Shown piece by piece: positions 14,428-21,642 of a stretch of DNA of 27,404 nt (position 1 is its first letter; every line of letters starts with the position of its first letter). The stretch is from Anaerolineae bacterium. GTDB taxonomy: Bacteria > Chloroflexota > Anaerolineae > JAFGEY01. Under the pieces are notes generated by a model. It was not told the DNA's origin. It saw only the letters and a program-made list of their open reading frames with translations, and made no database searches. The position numbers were made by a program, and so were the translations under genes. The stretch is taken from positions 1-27,404 of the forward strand of contig JAFGIE010000160.1 in the NCBI GenBank assembly GCA_016929775.1, in the 5' to 3' direction.

Positions 14428-16720
14428 ATATCGCGGCTTTTCCCTGTCCAGTGTGTGCTGGGGGTACCGCGACATGTTCGCCCAGACCCTCGAGGCGCTG
14501 TTCGACCAGGGCGCGATCGGCGACCACCGTCCCGAGGTCACGGACCGCTTCTTTGCGCTCATGCGCTGTGCGCGCGCACACGCCTTTGACCACGTGCTGC
14601 GCGAGTTCCTGGCAGCGCTGAACCCACGCACGGCATGGATCCTCGACCTGCCCGGCATCTTTGCCGAAGTCACCGACATGGGGCGTCAGCTTGCCGAAGC
14701 CAAGCTCCACTACGGGGTCACCTACTTTCGCACCCTCGGTCAGGGCGGGTTCGGGCATACCCCGGCACAGGTGCGGGCCCTGATCACCGGGCTGCACCGC
14801 CTGCGCACTGTGGACGACAACCTGGCAGTTGCCTTCCTTCAGGGCTACGGGCGCCTCGTCGAGCGCCTATCGCCCCCCGAGGTCGGGCGCTACCTCGACA
14901 TGGGCATCGCACTCCACCAGCAGAGCCCGCAGAGCGGACTGCGTTTCATGCGCGGCGACACACAGTCCGCCGAGCAAGCGATCCGTTACCTGACCCACGA
15001 GTGCCGGCTGCACGACATCCGCCCTGCCCTGGAGCGACTGCTGGTCGCCCTCGTGGGCTACCAGGTCGAGGTGGCTGACCTGGGCAGACTGGACAGCGAC
15101 GAGCTGATCGAGCGGAACACCCGCGTGGTCTGCCTCTACCGCTGGCTCTATCTCCCCGCGCACGTACGCGCCTTCTCGACTGCCGCCCAGAACCGCAACT
15201 GGTACTGGCTCACCGCCGTCGTCGCCGCCGGCGCGCTCTCATTCGACAGCTTCTGCCGGATCCACGGTCATCCCGGCTACGCAACCTGCGCCGATCTCGT
15301 CGGGGAGGACGTGCTGCGCTGCAACCTGCTCCAGTTGGTCGAGTACGCGCGCATCCTCCACCGGATCCGCGCCGCGTGGCCCGGCGCCCGTCCGTTGCTT
15401 GCCCTGGGCATCGACACTGTCTTTGGCCCGCCTGGGCCCGACGGGTCTGTCGATCGACTCTACCGCGACCTGCTCTGCGGGACCTCAACTGCGCCCCTCG
15501 CCGCCGAGCTGCTCGCACTCGCCGCGGCTTCGGTCAATGTGTTTGACACCGCGACATCGATCGATCCTGCGCTGGCACAACGCGCAGCAGCGGCGCACCC
15601 CCAGCTCGCGTTCGCCCCCCTGCCCACCCTCCCCTTCCTCCCCGACTTCTCCTACCCGGCGAGCGTCAGCCCCGCGCCGCAGGAGAGCCTGGTCGCCGAT
15701 CTCAAGCGAAAGGCGGAGGGGCGGCGCACTCACGCCGATCAGGCGCCTCGAGCGCGCCAGCAGAGACCGCACAGCGACAACCGGACAGCGCCCCAGGGCG
15801 AAGCTCAGCCGAGCGACGCCGTCGCCGCCGCCTTTCTCTACGACGAGTGGAGCGAGCCCGAAGGCGACTACTACCTCGACTACTGCCACGTCCACGAACT
15901 GCGCCAGGAGACGCCCGGGCCCGCAGCGCTAGCCAGTACCGCCATCCCCGAGGACGTGGCAATGCTCGCTGCCCGGACGCGCCGCGTATTCGAGCTCCTC
16001 TGCCCCCAGTGGGCCAAAGAGAAGCGTTTGCCAGACGGCGACACGATCGACATCGACCGCCTGGTCGATCACCAGGTCCTGCGTAGGCGGGAGCCCAGTC
16101 CCAAGGTCGACTTTTACCAGAAGCCCCTGCGCAAGCAGCGCGACCTGGCAGTGCTGGTCCTGCTCGACGTGAGCGGGTCGACCGGGCAAGAGACCGCACG
16201 CGCCAGGACGATCGAGCTCGAACGGCACGCCGCCATCATTTTGGGTCAGGGACTGTCCATGCTCGATGACCGGTTTGCCGTCTGCGGCTTCAGCGGCACT
16301 GGTCGCGAGCAGTGCGAGTTTCACGTCTACAAGGACTTTGACGATCGCTGGGATCGCGCGTCGATCGCCAGGATCCTTGCCGCCTACCCGCGCAGTGCGA
16401 CGCGCATTGGCGCCGCACTGCGGCACGCCGGCTATCGCCTATCGCGCATCCCCGCCCGCCAGCGCTTGATCGTCGCCATGACCGACGGCAAGCCCACCGA
16501 CACCGACTATGATCCGGCGACGCGATATGCACAACACGACGTGCGGATGGCGTGCGTCGAGAACCGTCGCCAGGGGATCCACACGTTCTGCGTGTCCACC
16601 CTCGAAAACAGCCGTGCGGACATGGAGATCATGTTCCCAGGGCAGATGTTCGCCATCCTCCCCGACATCCGCCAGCTCCCCGACGTGCTTCCGCGCCTCT
16701 ACATCCGCATGACCACTTAG
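14399..16720 (+). CDS. CbbO/NorD-family VWA-domain protein
   Basis: A 773-residue partner of the upstream AAA+ ATPase. The first ~570 residues are mostly helical; a disordered, charged, Arg- and Gln-rich linker lies around 440-475, followed by an acidic stretch near 480-500. The C-terminal von Willebrand A domain (about 580-773) has an intact MIDAS: DVSGST near 590 and TDGKPTD near 694, with the metal site expected to bind the client protein. The length matches CbbO/NorD proteins. I chose ATG 14399, seven bases after GGAG; a TTG at 14375 in frame is a weaker choice. The 29-base overlap with the ATPase gene suggests coupled translation. Which client it activates is unknown. Confidence 0.85.
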   Translation: MPTRETQQARYRGFSLSSVCWGYRDMFAQTLEALFDQGAIGDHRPEVTDRFFALMRCARAHAFDHVLREFLAALNPRTAWILDLPGIFAEVTDMGRQLAEAKLHYGVTYFRTLGQGGFGHTPAQVRALITGLHRLRTVDDNLAVAFLQGYGRLVERLSPPEVGRYLDMGIALHQQSPQSGLRFMRGDTQSAEQAIRYLTHECRLHDIRPALERLLVALVGYQVEVADLGRLDSDELIERNTRVVCLYRWLYLPAHVRAFSTAAQNRNWYWLTAVVAAGALSFDSFCRIHGHPGYATCADLVGEDVLRCNLLQLVEYARILHRIRAAWPGARPLLALGIDTVFGPPGPDGSVDRLYRDLLCGTSTAPLAAELLALAAASVNVFDTATSIDPALAQRAAAAHPQLAFAPLPTLPFLPDFSYPASVSPAPQESLVADLKRKAEGRRTHADQAPRARQQRPHSDNRTAPQGEAQPSDAVAAAFLYDEWSEPEGDYYLDYCHVHELRQETPGPAALASTAIPEDVAMLAARTRRVFELLCPQWAKEKRLPDGDTIDIDRLVDHQVLRRREPSPKVDFYQKPLRKQRDLAVLVLLDVSGSTGQETARARTIELERHAAIILGQGLSMLDDRFAVCGFSGTGREQCEFHVYKDFDDRWDRASIARILAAYPRSATRIGAALRHAGYRLSRIPARQRLIVAMTDGKPTDTDYDPATRYAQHDVRMACVENRRQGIHTFCVSTLENSRADMEIMFPGQMFAILPDIRQLPDVLPRLYIRMTT

Positions 16721-16742
16721 GCCCTATCTGGCTACACGAAAC

Positions 16743-16771
16743 TTGACAAGGCCTCTCAGGTGTGCTATAAT
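16743..16771 (+). promoter_or_regulatory. Perfect consensus sigma-70 promoter
   Basis: TTGACA (16743-16748), 17 bases, TATAAT (16766-16771): exact consensus hexamers at optimal spacing, the strongest promoter visible here. It drives khpA and probably the whole run to 18089. Confidence 0.85.
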
Positions 16772-16860
16772 AGTATCAGAATGATATATAGCGACTTATC
16801 CCTATGACTTGGTCCGGTCACGGTGAGGCCCGGCTTGACCTCAAGAAGGTAGAGGGAAAG

Positions 16861-17130
16861 ATGGAAGCGCGTGGCGCCGGCCCTACGGATTCAGATGAGC
16901 TGGGAGAGCTGATCCAGTTCATCGCCAGCTCGATCGTCGAGCACCCAGAAGAGGTCCGGATCTCCAAGGTGGCGGGCGAGACGACGGTCATCTATGAGCT
17001 CAGCGTCGCAACAGAGGACGTGGGACGCGTGATTGGGCGACGCGGTCGTACGGCTAATGCCATGCGTACCGTCCTGCGTGCTGCGTCTGGGCACCGTGGC
17101 TTGAGGGTGAACCTAGAGATCGTCTCCTAG
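16861..17130 (+). CDS. khpA: KhpA-type KH-domain RNA-binding protein
   Basis: A small single-KH-domain RNA-binding protein (89 residues from ATG 16861). The core matches KhpA/YlqC: LIQFIASSIVEHPEEVRI, then the KH loop VGRVIGRRGRTANAMR with GRRG at 59-62 in the GxxG position, and LRVNLEIVS at the end. KhpA partners with KhpB/Jag to bind many RNAs and influences cell division and translation in Gram-positives. I prefer ATG 16861, preceded by GTAGAGGGAAAG, over ATG 16804, which has no ribosome binding site and adds 19 residues. In many genomes khpA sits between rpsP and rimM; here it stands instead before a structured RNA segment and carD. Confidence 0.75.
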   Translation: MEARGAGPTDSDELGELIQFIASSIVEHPEEVRISKVAGETTVIYELSVATEDVGRVIGRRGRTANAMRTVLRAASGHRGLRVNLEIVS

Positions 17131-17151
17131 GCGTCCCAGGCACGCTCGGAT

Positions 17152-17334
17152 CGCTCTCCCGCGCAGGCCATGGTGTGCCTGCAGCAACGGGGACGGTGAT
17201 GCACGCCTGCGCTTGAGCCGCAGCGGGTGGTTGGTTTCCATACGACGCTTCCACGGGCCAGACCACGGCGAGACCAGTGCAGATGGGGTAGCCGGGCTGG
17301 CCCATTTGCATGGCCAACGCGCTTGGGGAGAGCG
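17152..17334 (+). ncRNA. Candidate structured RNA or carD leader
   Basis: The 280-base gap between khpA and carD contains a long-range helix in register. CGCTCTCCC (17152-17160) pairs with GGGAGAGCG (17326-17334), GCGC (17161-17164) with GCGC (17319-17322), and GGCCATG (17166-17172) with CATGGCC (17309-17315), separated only by small bulges. Inside are local hairpins: GTGTGC/GCACGC (17173-17206, one wobble), CTGCG/CGCAG around a 7-base loop (17207-17223), GTGGTT/GACCAC (17227-17266) and GATGGG/CCCATT (17282-17306). No promoter is evident just upstream, so it is probably part of the khpA-carD transcript. It matches no riboswitch, tmRNA, RNase P or SRP RNA consensus I know. Confidence 0.4.
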
Positions 17335-17410
17335 TGGCGCAGGATGCCTGCCTGACCAGCCCCGGTGACACGTGTGTGGCTAAACTGTGAGCTTACAAGG
17401 GAGCAGATGC

Positions 17411-17914
17411 ATGTTCGAGACCGGCGACATTGTCGTGCACCCGAACTACGGTGCGGCTATCGTGACCGAGATCAGAGAGCGCGAGTTCCTCGACGTCGAG
17501 CGGAAACCCTACTACTCGCTCCAACTGCTCGGCAAACCAGACACCACCGTCATGGTCGCCCTGCACAACGCGGAGCAGGTAGGGCTGCGTCCCGCTATGG
17601 GGGAGAGCAAGCTCAGGCGGGTGTGGCGTGTCCTCCGCTCCAAACCCCGCGCCCTGCCCAAGGATCACAACCAGCGTTACGAGATGATCAAGGAAAAGCT
17701 GCAGAGCGGCAGCATCCTGAGCATCGCCGAAGCGCTCCGCGACCTGGCCTCGCGGCACAGGATCAGGCGCAAGTGGACGACGCGCGGCAAGCGGCAGTAC
17801 GATCGCGGCATGGAACTGCTGGCCAGTGAGGTCGCGGGAGCGAAGGACGTGGACATTGACACCGCACAGATCGAGATCCTCGACAGATTGGACGAGGGCG
17901 CACCACCGACCTAG
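17411..17914 (+). CDS. CarD-family transcriptional regulator
   Basis: A 167-residue CarD/CdnL-type protein. The N-terminal ~65 residues form the RNA-polymerase-interacting domain (MFETGDIVVHPNYGAAIVTE, then a beta-rich segment ending LHNAEQVGLRP), and the rest is the helical DNA-contacting domain (RYEMIKEKLQSGSILSIAEALRDL and a later RGKRQYDRGMELLASEVA helix). Family members bind the polymerase beta subunit and stabilise open complexes, notably at rRNA promoters. The start at 17411 follows AAGGGAGCAG; an upstream in-frame start at 17387 lacks a site. The structured segment at 17152-17334 forms its leader. Confidence 0.85.
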   Translation: MFETGDIVVHPNYGAAIVTEIREREFLDVERKPYYSLQLLGKPDTTVMVALHNAEQVGLRPAMGESKLRRVWRVLRSKPRALPKDHNQRYEMIKEKLQSGSILSIAEALRDLASRHRIRRKWTTRGKRQYDRGMELLASEVAGAKDVDIDTAQIEILDRLDEGAPPT

Positions 17915-17987
17915 TCCGTGCGCAGCCGCGCTCCCGCGGCGTGCAAAAGAGTACACGATGCTAGTTTGCCAGAAAGGAGGGAACGCG

Positions 17988-18089
17988 TTGGGAAGAAACG
18001 ACAAGAAATGGCGCCGCAAAAAGATGGCCAAGCACAAACATCGCAAGCGCCTCAAAGAGACGCGATGGCAGCGTAGACAGCGCGGCTAG
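17988..18089 (+). CDS. AURKAIP1/COX24-type ribosomal protein (bS22-like), 33 aa
   Basis: A 33-residue, very basic protein whose core KKWRRKKMAKHKHRKRLKET and RWQRRQRG matches the AURKAIP1/COX24 domain. In bacteria this domain occurs as the small 30S ribosomal protein bS22, found in Actinobacteria and others; in mitochondria it is the mS38 C-terminus. The start is a TTG at 17988, seven bases after a perfect AAAGGAGG (17973-17980); no in-frame ATG gives a sensible protein. It lies 73 bases after carD, with a 6-bp hairpin GCCGCG-CTCC-CGCGGC (17925-17940) between them. It fits the translation-related neighbourhood of khpA and carD. Confidence 0.75.
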   Translation: MGRNDKKWRRKKMAKHKHRKRLKETRWQRRQRG

Positions 18090-18110
18090 CGCGCTCTGAC
18101 GGGCGTACCG

Positions 18111-18151
18111 TGCGCCCCGTCGTGCCAGCAGCCCTGGTCCGGCGGGGCGCA
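18111..18151 (+). terminator. Hairpin after the khpA-carD-bS22 run
   Basis: TGCGCCCCG (18111-18119) pairs perfectly with CGGGGCGCA (18143-18151) across a 23-base loop. It lies between the convergent bS22-like and C69 genes. There is no U-tract on either strand, so it is a weak or Rho-assisted terminator at best. Confidence 0.35.
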
Positions 18152-18199
18152 CCTGATCGCGACAGGCACGCCACCCCTCCCGCCGCCTTCTCCGCCCCG

Positions 18200-19612
18200 C
18201 TAGCGCGCCATCGAGGGCATGGGAAACGCGGCGAGCAACTCCCTCACCGCCGCCGCGACCCGTTCCGTGCTCCTCTTCACGTGACCGTCCAGCACACTGG
18301 CGCCCGCCTCGCCCGCGCCGCGGGCCTGTGCCAGGACATCCTCGACCTCGGACTCGAACTGCGCCTCCAGCGCCGCGAACCGCTGCCTGACGACAGGCTG
18401 CCTGGACGCATAGTACCCCGGGATGCTGGCGATCGCGTCTCCCTTGACCCGGTCCGCCAACTCCCGAAAGAGCCACCAGTACGAGAGCGCCGAGTAGGTG
18501 TCAGCCGCTGCCTCAGGAGGCGGCGCTACGTGCTTGCCGGCGGACCCAGCGCGGCGCACGATCTCGGGCAGATCGCGCCCGTGCACGTAAAAGGGAACAT
18601 AGCAGCCCGTGCAAGGCGGTCCAGGCGTCCACCACAGTACGGGCAGCTCGCCCTCCTCTCTGGGCAGCACCGCGATGCACGAGCTCGCCGTGTTGCCCCA
18701 GGTAAAGCCTGCCGGCGAAACGTGCATGCAGATCGTGTGCAAGTCGGGGGCTGCCGCGTCGAAATAGGGTCCCTCCAGGAAGGAGCCTTCGTAATGGTCC
18801 CGGGCGATCCGCATCATCCACTGCGGCGTGACATCGCCCGCTCGCGCTCTCAGCAGCTGTCGGGTCCGCATCGCACGCAGGTGCGAGACCTGGCGCGGAA
18901 CTCGCTCGTCCCCATACGCGCGCGCAAAGTCGATCGGCCCGCTCTCCGCCCACCACCATCCGCGTTCGACCGCATGCGCGGCGACGTCCTCGCTCCCCCT
19001 GTCCCACGTGGTCCGGATCGAGGGTTCGTTCGAGATCGATGCATACCCGTGCGTCACCTCTCTGGCGACCCAGCGATGACCGGCGGTCTCGACGATCCAC
19101 GCCACATCCCGATCTGCCACCAGGTACGAGTTGTCATACCCGCCCTCGGCATGGCCCTGACCTGCGATGCCAGAGCCGAACTGCCCGTGCCGCTCGACCA
19201 GTCGCCCGATCCAGTCGACCGCCTCTGTCGCCGTCTGGCTTCGCTCCAGCGCGAGGCGCACGACGTCCATGCCCAGCAGCCCACATTCCGGCGCCATGCC
19301 CTTGCTGTAGGCCTCTGCCGCCTCTCGATGGGCCTTGGTAAAGATCGCCTCGTTGCCGATCGCAACGCAGTGCTCGTTGATCCCCTCTTCGTATCCCCAA
19401 CACCAATAGGGGCCCGCGCCGAGGGTCGCATACGTCAGCGAGACCTGTGCTACCTCGACGTACTCGAGGCGCACAACGGCGCCGGCGGGCCAAGTCCGGC
19501 GGGCGTGCCGGACCAGTGGCTGACAGTCGCCAATCGGGCGATCGCTGTTCTTTGCCAGGATCACGTGGCCCGCGTGCGTCGCATCCCGCATGGCAACCCA
19601 TGTGTCACACAT
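18200..19612 (-). CDS. C69-family dipeptidase (secernin/PepD-like)
   Basis: A 470-residue Ntn-fold peptidase of family C69, which includes dipeptidase A of lactobacilli and secernins. Cys2 (MCDTWVAM) would be the N-terminal nucleophile exposed after Met removal. Family blocks follow: HVILAKNSDRPIGD (about 16-29), WCWGYEEGINEHCVAIGNEA, LLGMDVVRLALERS, GGYDNSYLVAD and AWIVETAGHRWVA. ATG 19612 is preceded by GGGGAGGAGG; starting upstream would bury the Cys nucleophile, which strongly supports this start. There is no signal peptide, so it is cytoplasmic. It lies downstream of the cold-shock gene but is separated from it by a terminator. Confidence 0.85.
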   Translation of the reverse strand: MCDTWVAMRDATHAGHVILAKNSDRPIGDCQPLVRHARRTWPAGAVVRLEYVEVAQVSLTYATLGAGPYWCWGYEEGINEHCVAIGNEAIFTKAHREAAEAYSKGMAPECGLLGMDVVRLALERSQTATEAVDWIGRLVERHGQFGSGIAGQGHAEGGYDNSYLVADRDVAWIVETAGHRWVAREVTHGYASISNEPSIRTTWDRGSEDVAAHAVERGWWWAESGPIDFARAYGDERVPRQVSHLRAMRTRQLLRARAGDVTPQWMMRIARDHYEGSFLEGPYFDAAAPDLHTICMHVSPAGFTWGNTASSCIAVLPREEGELPVLWWTPGPPCTGCYVPFYVHGRDLPEIVRRAGSAGKHVAPPPEAAADTYSALSYWWLFRELADRVKGDAIASIPGYYASRQPVVRQRFAALEAQFESEVEDVLAQARGAGEAGASVLDGHVKRSTERVAAAVRELLAAFPMPSMAR

Positions 19613-19703
19613 GCCGTCCTCCTCCCCTCCTTGCGTGCTGAACCCTGTCGCTCGTGCTCGTCGCCCCACCCTCAGCTGCCATGCGCCTGTCGCGCACCGC
19701 ATC

Positions 19704-19741
19704 CCCTCAAAGACAGAACCGCCCGTGAGGCTGGGCGGCTC
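19704..19741 (-). terminator. Intrinsic terminator after the cold-shock gene
   Basis: On the minus strand GAGCCGCCC pairs with GGGCGGTTC (9 bp, one wobble) across an 8-base loop, followed by TGTCTTTG. It begins about 30 bases after the cold-shock stop codon at 19773. Confidence 0.6.
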
Positions 19742-19772
19742 TATCTCCCGGACGGCGAATGGTCAAACCCGC

Positions 19773-20030
19773 CTACCAGCTTTGCTCGCTCTCCCACGAG
19801 GAGCCCGTCGAGGTCGGGCCGCTCAGCGTGACAACATTTGCAGCCTGTGGGCCCTTGGGGCTGTCCTCCACTGTGAACTCGACCTGCTGGCCTTCATACA
19901 GGGTCTTGAAACCGGTGCCCTGGATGGCCGAAAAGTGGACGAATACGTCCTTGCCTCCCTCGCGCTGGATAAAGCCATAGCCCTTGTCCGCGCTGAACCA
20001 CTTGACGGTCCCCGTTACTCGCTCGCTCAT
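19773..20030 (-). CDS. Cold-shock domain protein (CspA family)
   Basis: An 85-residue single-stranded RNA/DNA-binding OB-fold protein. [18 protein letters not shown] contains RNP1 (KGYGFI, 16-21), and VFVHF (29-33) is RNP2; the [16 protein letters not shown] and GPQAANV segments complete the fold. A 15-residue polar tail ([15 protein letters not shown]) follows the ~70-residue domain. ATG 20030 begins the fold exactly, with AAGGGAG about 11 bases upstream. Family members melt RNA structure and in E. coli act as transcription antiterminators. The gene has its own promoter at 20174-20202 and a long leader of about 136 bases containing a terminator-like hairpin. Confidence 0.92.
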   Translation of the reverse strand: MSERVTGTVKWFSADKGYGFIQREGGKDVFVHFSAIQGTGFKTLYEGQQVEFTVEDSPKGPQAANVVTLSGPTSTGSSWESEQSW

Positions 20031-20090
20031 CTTGCTCTTCGCTCCCTTCGCAGGCACGCACGTGCCCTGTCCCGAGCCGCTGTGCAGCTC

Positions 20091-20131
20091 GCAAAGCAAA
20101 ATGCGCCCGGACTCTCCGAGCCCAGGCGCAT
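20091..20131 (-). promoter_or_regulatory. Terminator-like hairpin (attenuator) in the cold-shock leader
   Basis: On the minus strand a 14-bp stem with a 3-base loop spans 20101-20131: ATGCGCCTGGGCTC-GGA-GAGTCCGGGCGCAT, with two G-U pairs, followed directly by TTTGCTTTGC. It lies about 36 bases after the predicted transcription start and about 70 bases before the ATG. Two weaker hairpins follow (CGAGC/GCTCG and GGCAC-GTGC-GTGCC). I see no second promoter between the hairpin and the gene, so transcription must read through it. Confidence 0.6.
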
Positions 20132-20173
20132 ACACCAAACAATCACTTGGAACTTCGTGTCATCCTGTTAAGA

Positions 20174-20202
20174 ATTCTACCACTTCCCCTCCGTCGTGTC
20201 AA
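20174..20202 (-). promoter_or_regulatory. Sigma-70 promoter of the cold-shock gene
   Basis: Minus strand TTGACA (20197-20202), 17 bases, TAGAAT (20174-20179). The 346-base gap 20031-20376 holds this promoter, the leader hairpin and the divergent promoter at 20220-20249. Confidence 0.75.
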
Positions 20203-20219
20203 GTCCGACTCGCGATGAA

Positions 20220-20249
20220 TTGCCACGCGTTCCCGATCTGTGGTATCAT
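20220..20249 (+). promoter_or_regulatory. Sigma-70-like promoter for the glycoside hydrolase
   Basis: TTGCCA (20220-20225), 18 bases, TATCAT (20244-20249), divergent from the cold-shock promoter and with its -35 about 17 bases from that -35. Confidence 0.45.
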
Positions 20250-20376
20250 GGCAGTACCAAGCGCGGTCTACCCACACCTCCACACCCCCCATCGCGACAC
20301 CGCCGGTGCTGCCAACCGCGACGTGGATGGCGCAAGGCCCGATCGGCTTTGCCCATCAGAAAGAGGGAGGTCGTCC

Positions 20377-21594
20377 ATGACCAGGCGTATCCAGTGTGGG
20401 ATCAACATCGATCCGCTGAACGTGTATGGCAACCCCGCACCCCCATCGATCCAGGAGCTGGGAGCAACTTGGGTGCGCTTCACCTTCAAGGACCAGAGCC
20501 TCGGACCGAGCCCTACCGGCTTTGCGCACTATGATCACACCATCCGCGATCTCGAGCAAGCCCAGATCGACGTCCTGCTGATCCTGTCCTATGAGACTCT
20601 GCCCGGCAAGCCCGCGCCAGGCGCCGACCGCCCCGAGTGGGAGGACTATATCGCCCGCTTTGCCGACCGGACGCGCCAGATCGCCCTCCACTACGGCGAC
20701 CACGTCGCCGCCTACCAGATCTGGAATGAACCGGACTATGCCACCCCCCACCTCGGGTACAACCCGTGTCTCCCCGCACCGGTCTTGGCGGCGCTGCTCA
20801 AGGCGACCTATGGGGCGATCAAAGGCAGCAGCTCGGCAACCGTCGTCACGGGCGGGCTCTGTTCCGGGGACGCCGGCTATGTCGCGCGTGTAAAGAGAGA
20901 AGACGCCGATCGCGTGCTGTACGCCGACGCCGTCGCCATCCATCCCTACGGGCTGCGCCCCACGCGCGACTGGCCCACCCCCACCTGGGGGTTCGGCGTG
21001 CTCACCGACGCCGTCCGCCGCTACCACGCTGCGGCAGACGTGCCGATCTGGATCACCGAGTTCGGCGTCGAAGGCGGCAATGCACAGCACGAGTTCCCCG
21101 GGCGCGCGTTCGCCGCCCTCGATGCAGAGCTCCCACGCGAGGCCCCGTGCGCTTTCTGGTTCTGCTGGTCGGACGGCATGGTGTCGCCCTTTGGCTTGCT
21201 ACGTGTAGAGGGCGACAAGAAGCCAGCATACAGCTCGTTCCAGGGCTTTGCGCGTCAACCGCTCGTCACGGGGGCCCTGCCGGGGCACGCCGTGGTGGAC
21301 TATCACAGTCACTACGTCCTTTTCCCCTCCGGCGCGCCATGGAGCTGGTACAAAGCCTGCCGGCGGTACCTGCTCAAATACCGGATTACCAGGGGAGAGA
21401 GCGTCAACGACGCCGCCAAGGCCCACGGCACGCTCGGTCACACGATCACGTGCATCAACCCCACCCCCCAGGCGATCGCCAACCTGCGCGAGGCAAACCC
21501 GGACGCCGTGCTCGACGTCGTCCGCGCCGCCAACGCGCAAGAGCTGGAGCAGACCATGAACGGGCGCGCAGAGCGCGACCTGCGCTTCGGGTAG
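20377..21594 (+). CDS. Clan-A-type glycoside hydrolase (cellulase/GH5- or GH39-like)
   Basis: A 405-residue protein with a (beta/alpha)8 glycosidase domain. Glu118 in YQIWNEPD is the expected acid/base and Glu228 in IWITEFG the expected nucleophile, the arrangement of retaining clan GH-A enzymes. ATWVRFTF, LLILSYE and DAVAIHPYG are further barrel strands. The last ~110 residues (from about 295, GHAVVDYHSHYVLFP) do not look like the barrel and are unrecognised. There is no signal peptide. ATG 20377 follows AGAGGGAGG by six bases; earlier in-frame starts lack a site. The exact family and substrate cannot be told from motifs alone. Confidence 0.75.
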   Translation: MTRRIQCGINIDPLNVYGNPAPPSIQELGATWVRFTFKDQSLGPSPTGFAHYDHTIRDLEQAQIDVLLILSYETLPGKPAPGADRPEWEDYIARFADRTRQIALHYGDHVAAYQIWNEPDYATPHLGYNPCLPAPVLAALLKATYGAIKGSSSATVVTGGLCSGDAGYVARVKREDADRVLYADAVAIHPYGLRPTRDWPTPTWGFGVLTDAVRRYHAAADVPIWITEFGVEGGNAQHEFPGRAFAALDAELPREAPCAFWFCWSDGMVSPFGLLRVEGDKKPAYSSFQGFARQPLVTGALPGHAVVDYHSHYVLFPSGAPWSWYKACRRYLLKYRITRGESVNDAAKAHGTLGHTITCINPTPQAIANLREANPDAVLDVVRAANAQELEQTMNGRAERDLRFG

Positions 21595-21642
21595 GGCGCT
21601 CGTACGCCGCGCTGCCGCATCCGAACGACACCTACGCGCTCG

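Noticed and set aside
17361..17410. Promoter immediately before carD
   Set aside because: TAAACT and GTGACA are present but with wrong spacing; no credible hexamer pair.
18110..19831. Plus-strand open frame of 573 codons
   Set aside because: It is antisense to the C69 peptidase and runs through its upstream region without a start site or domain.
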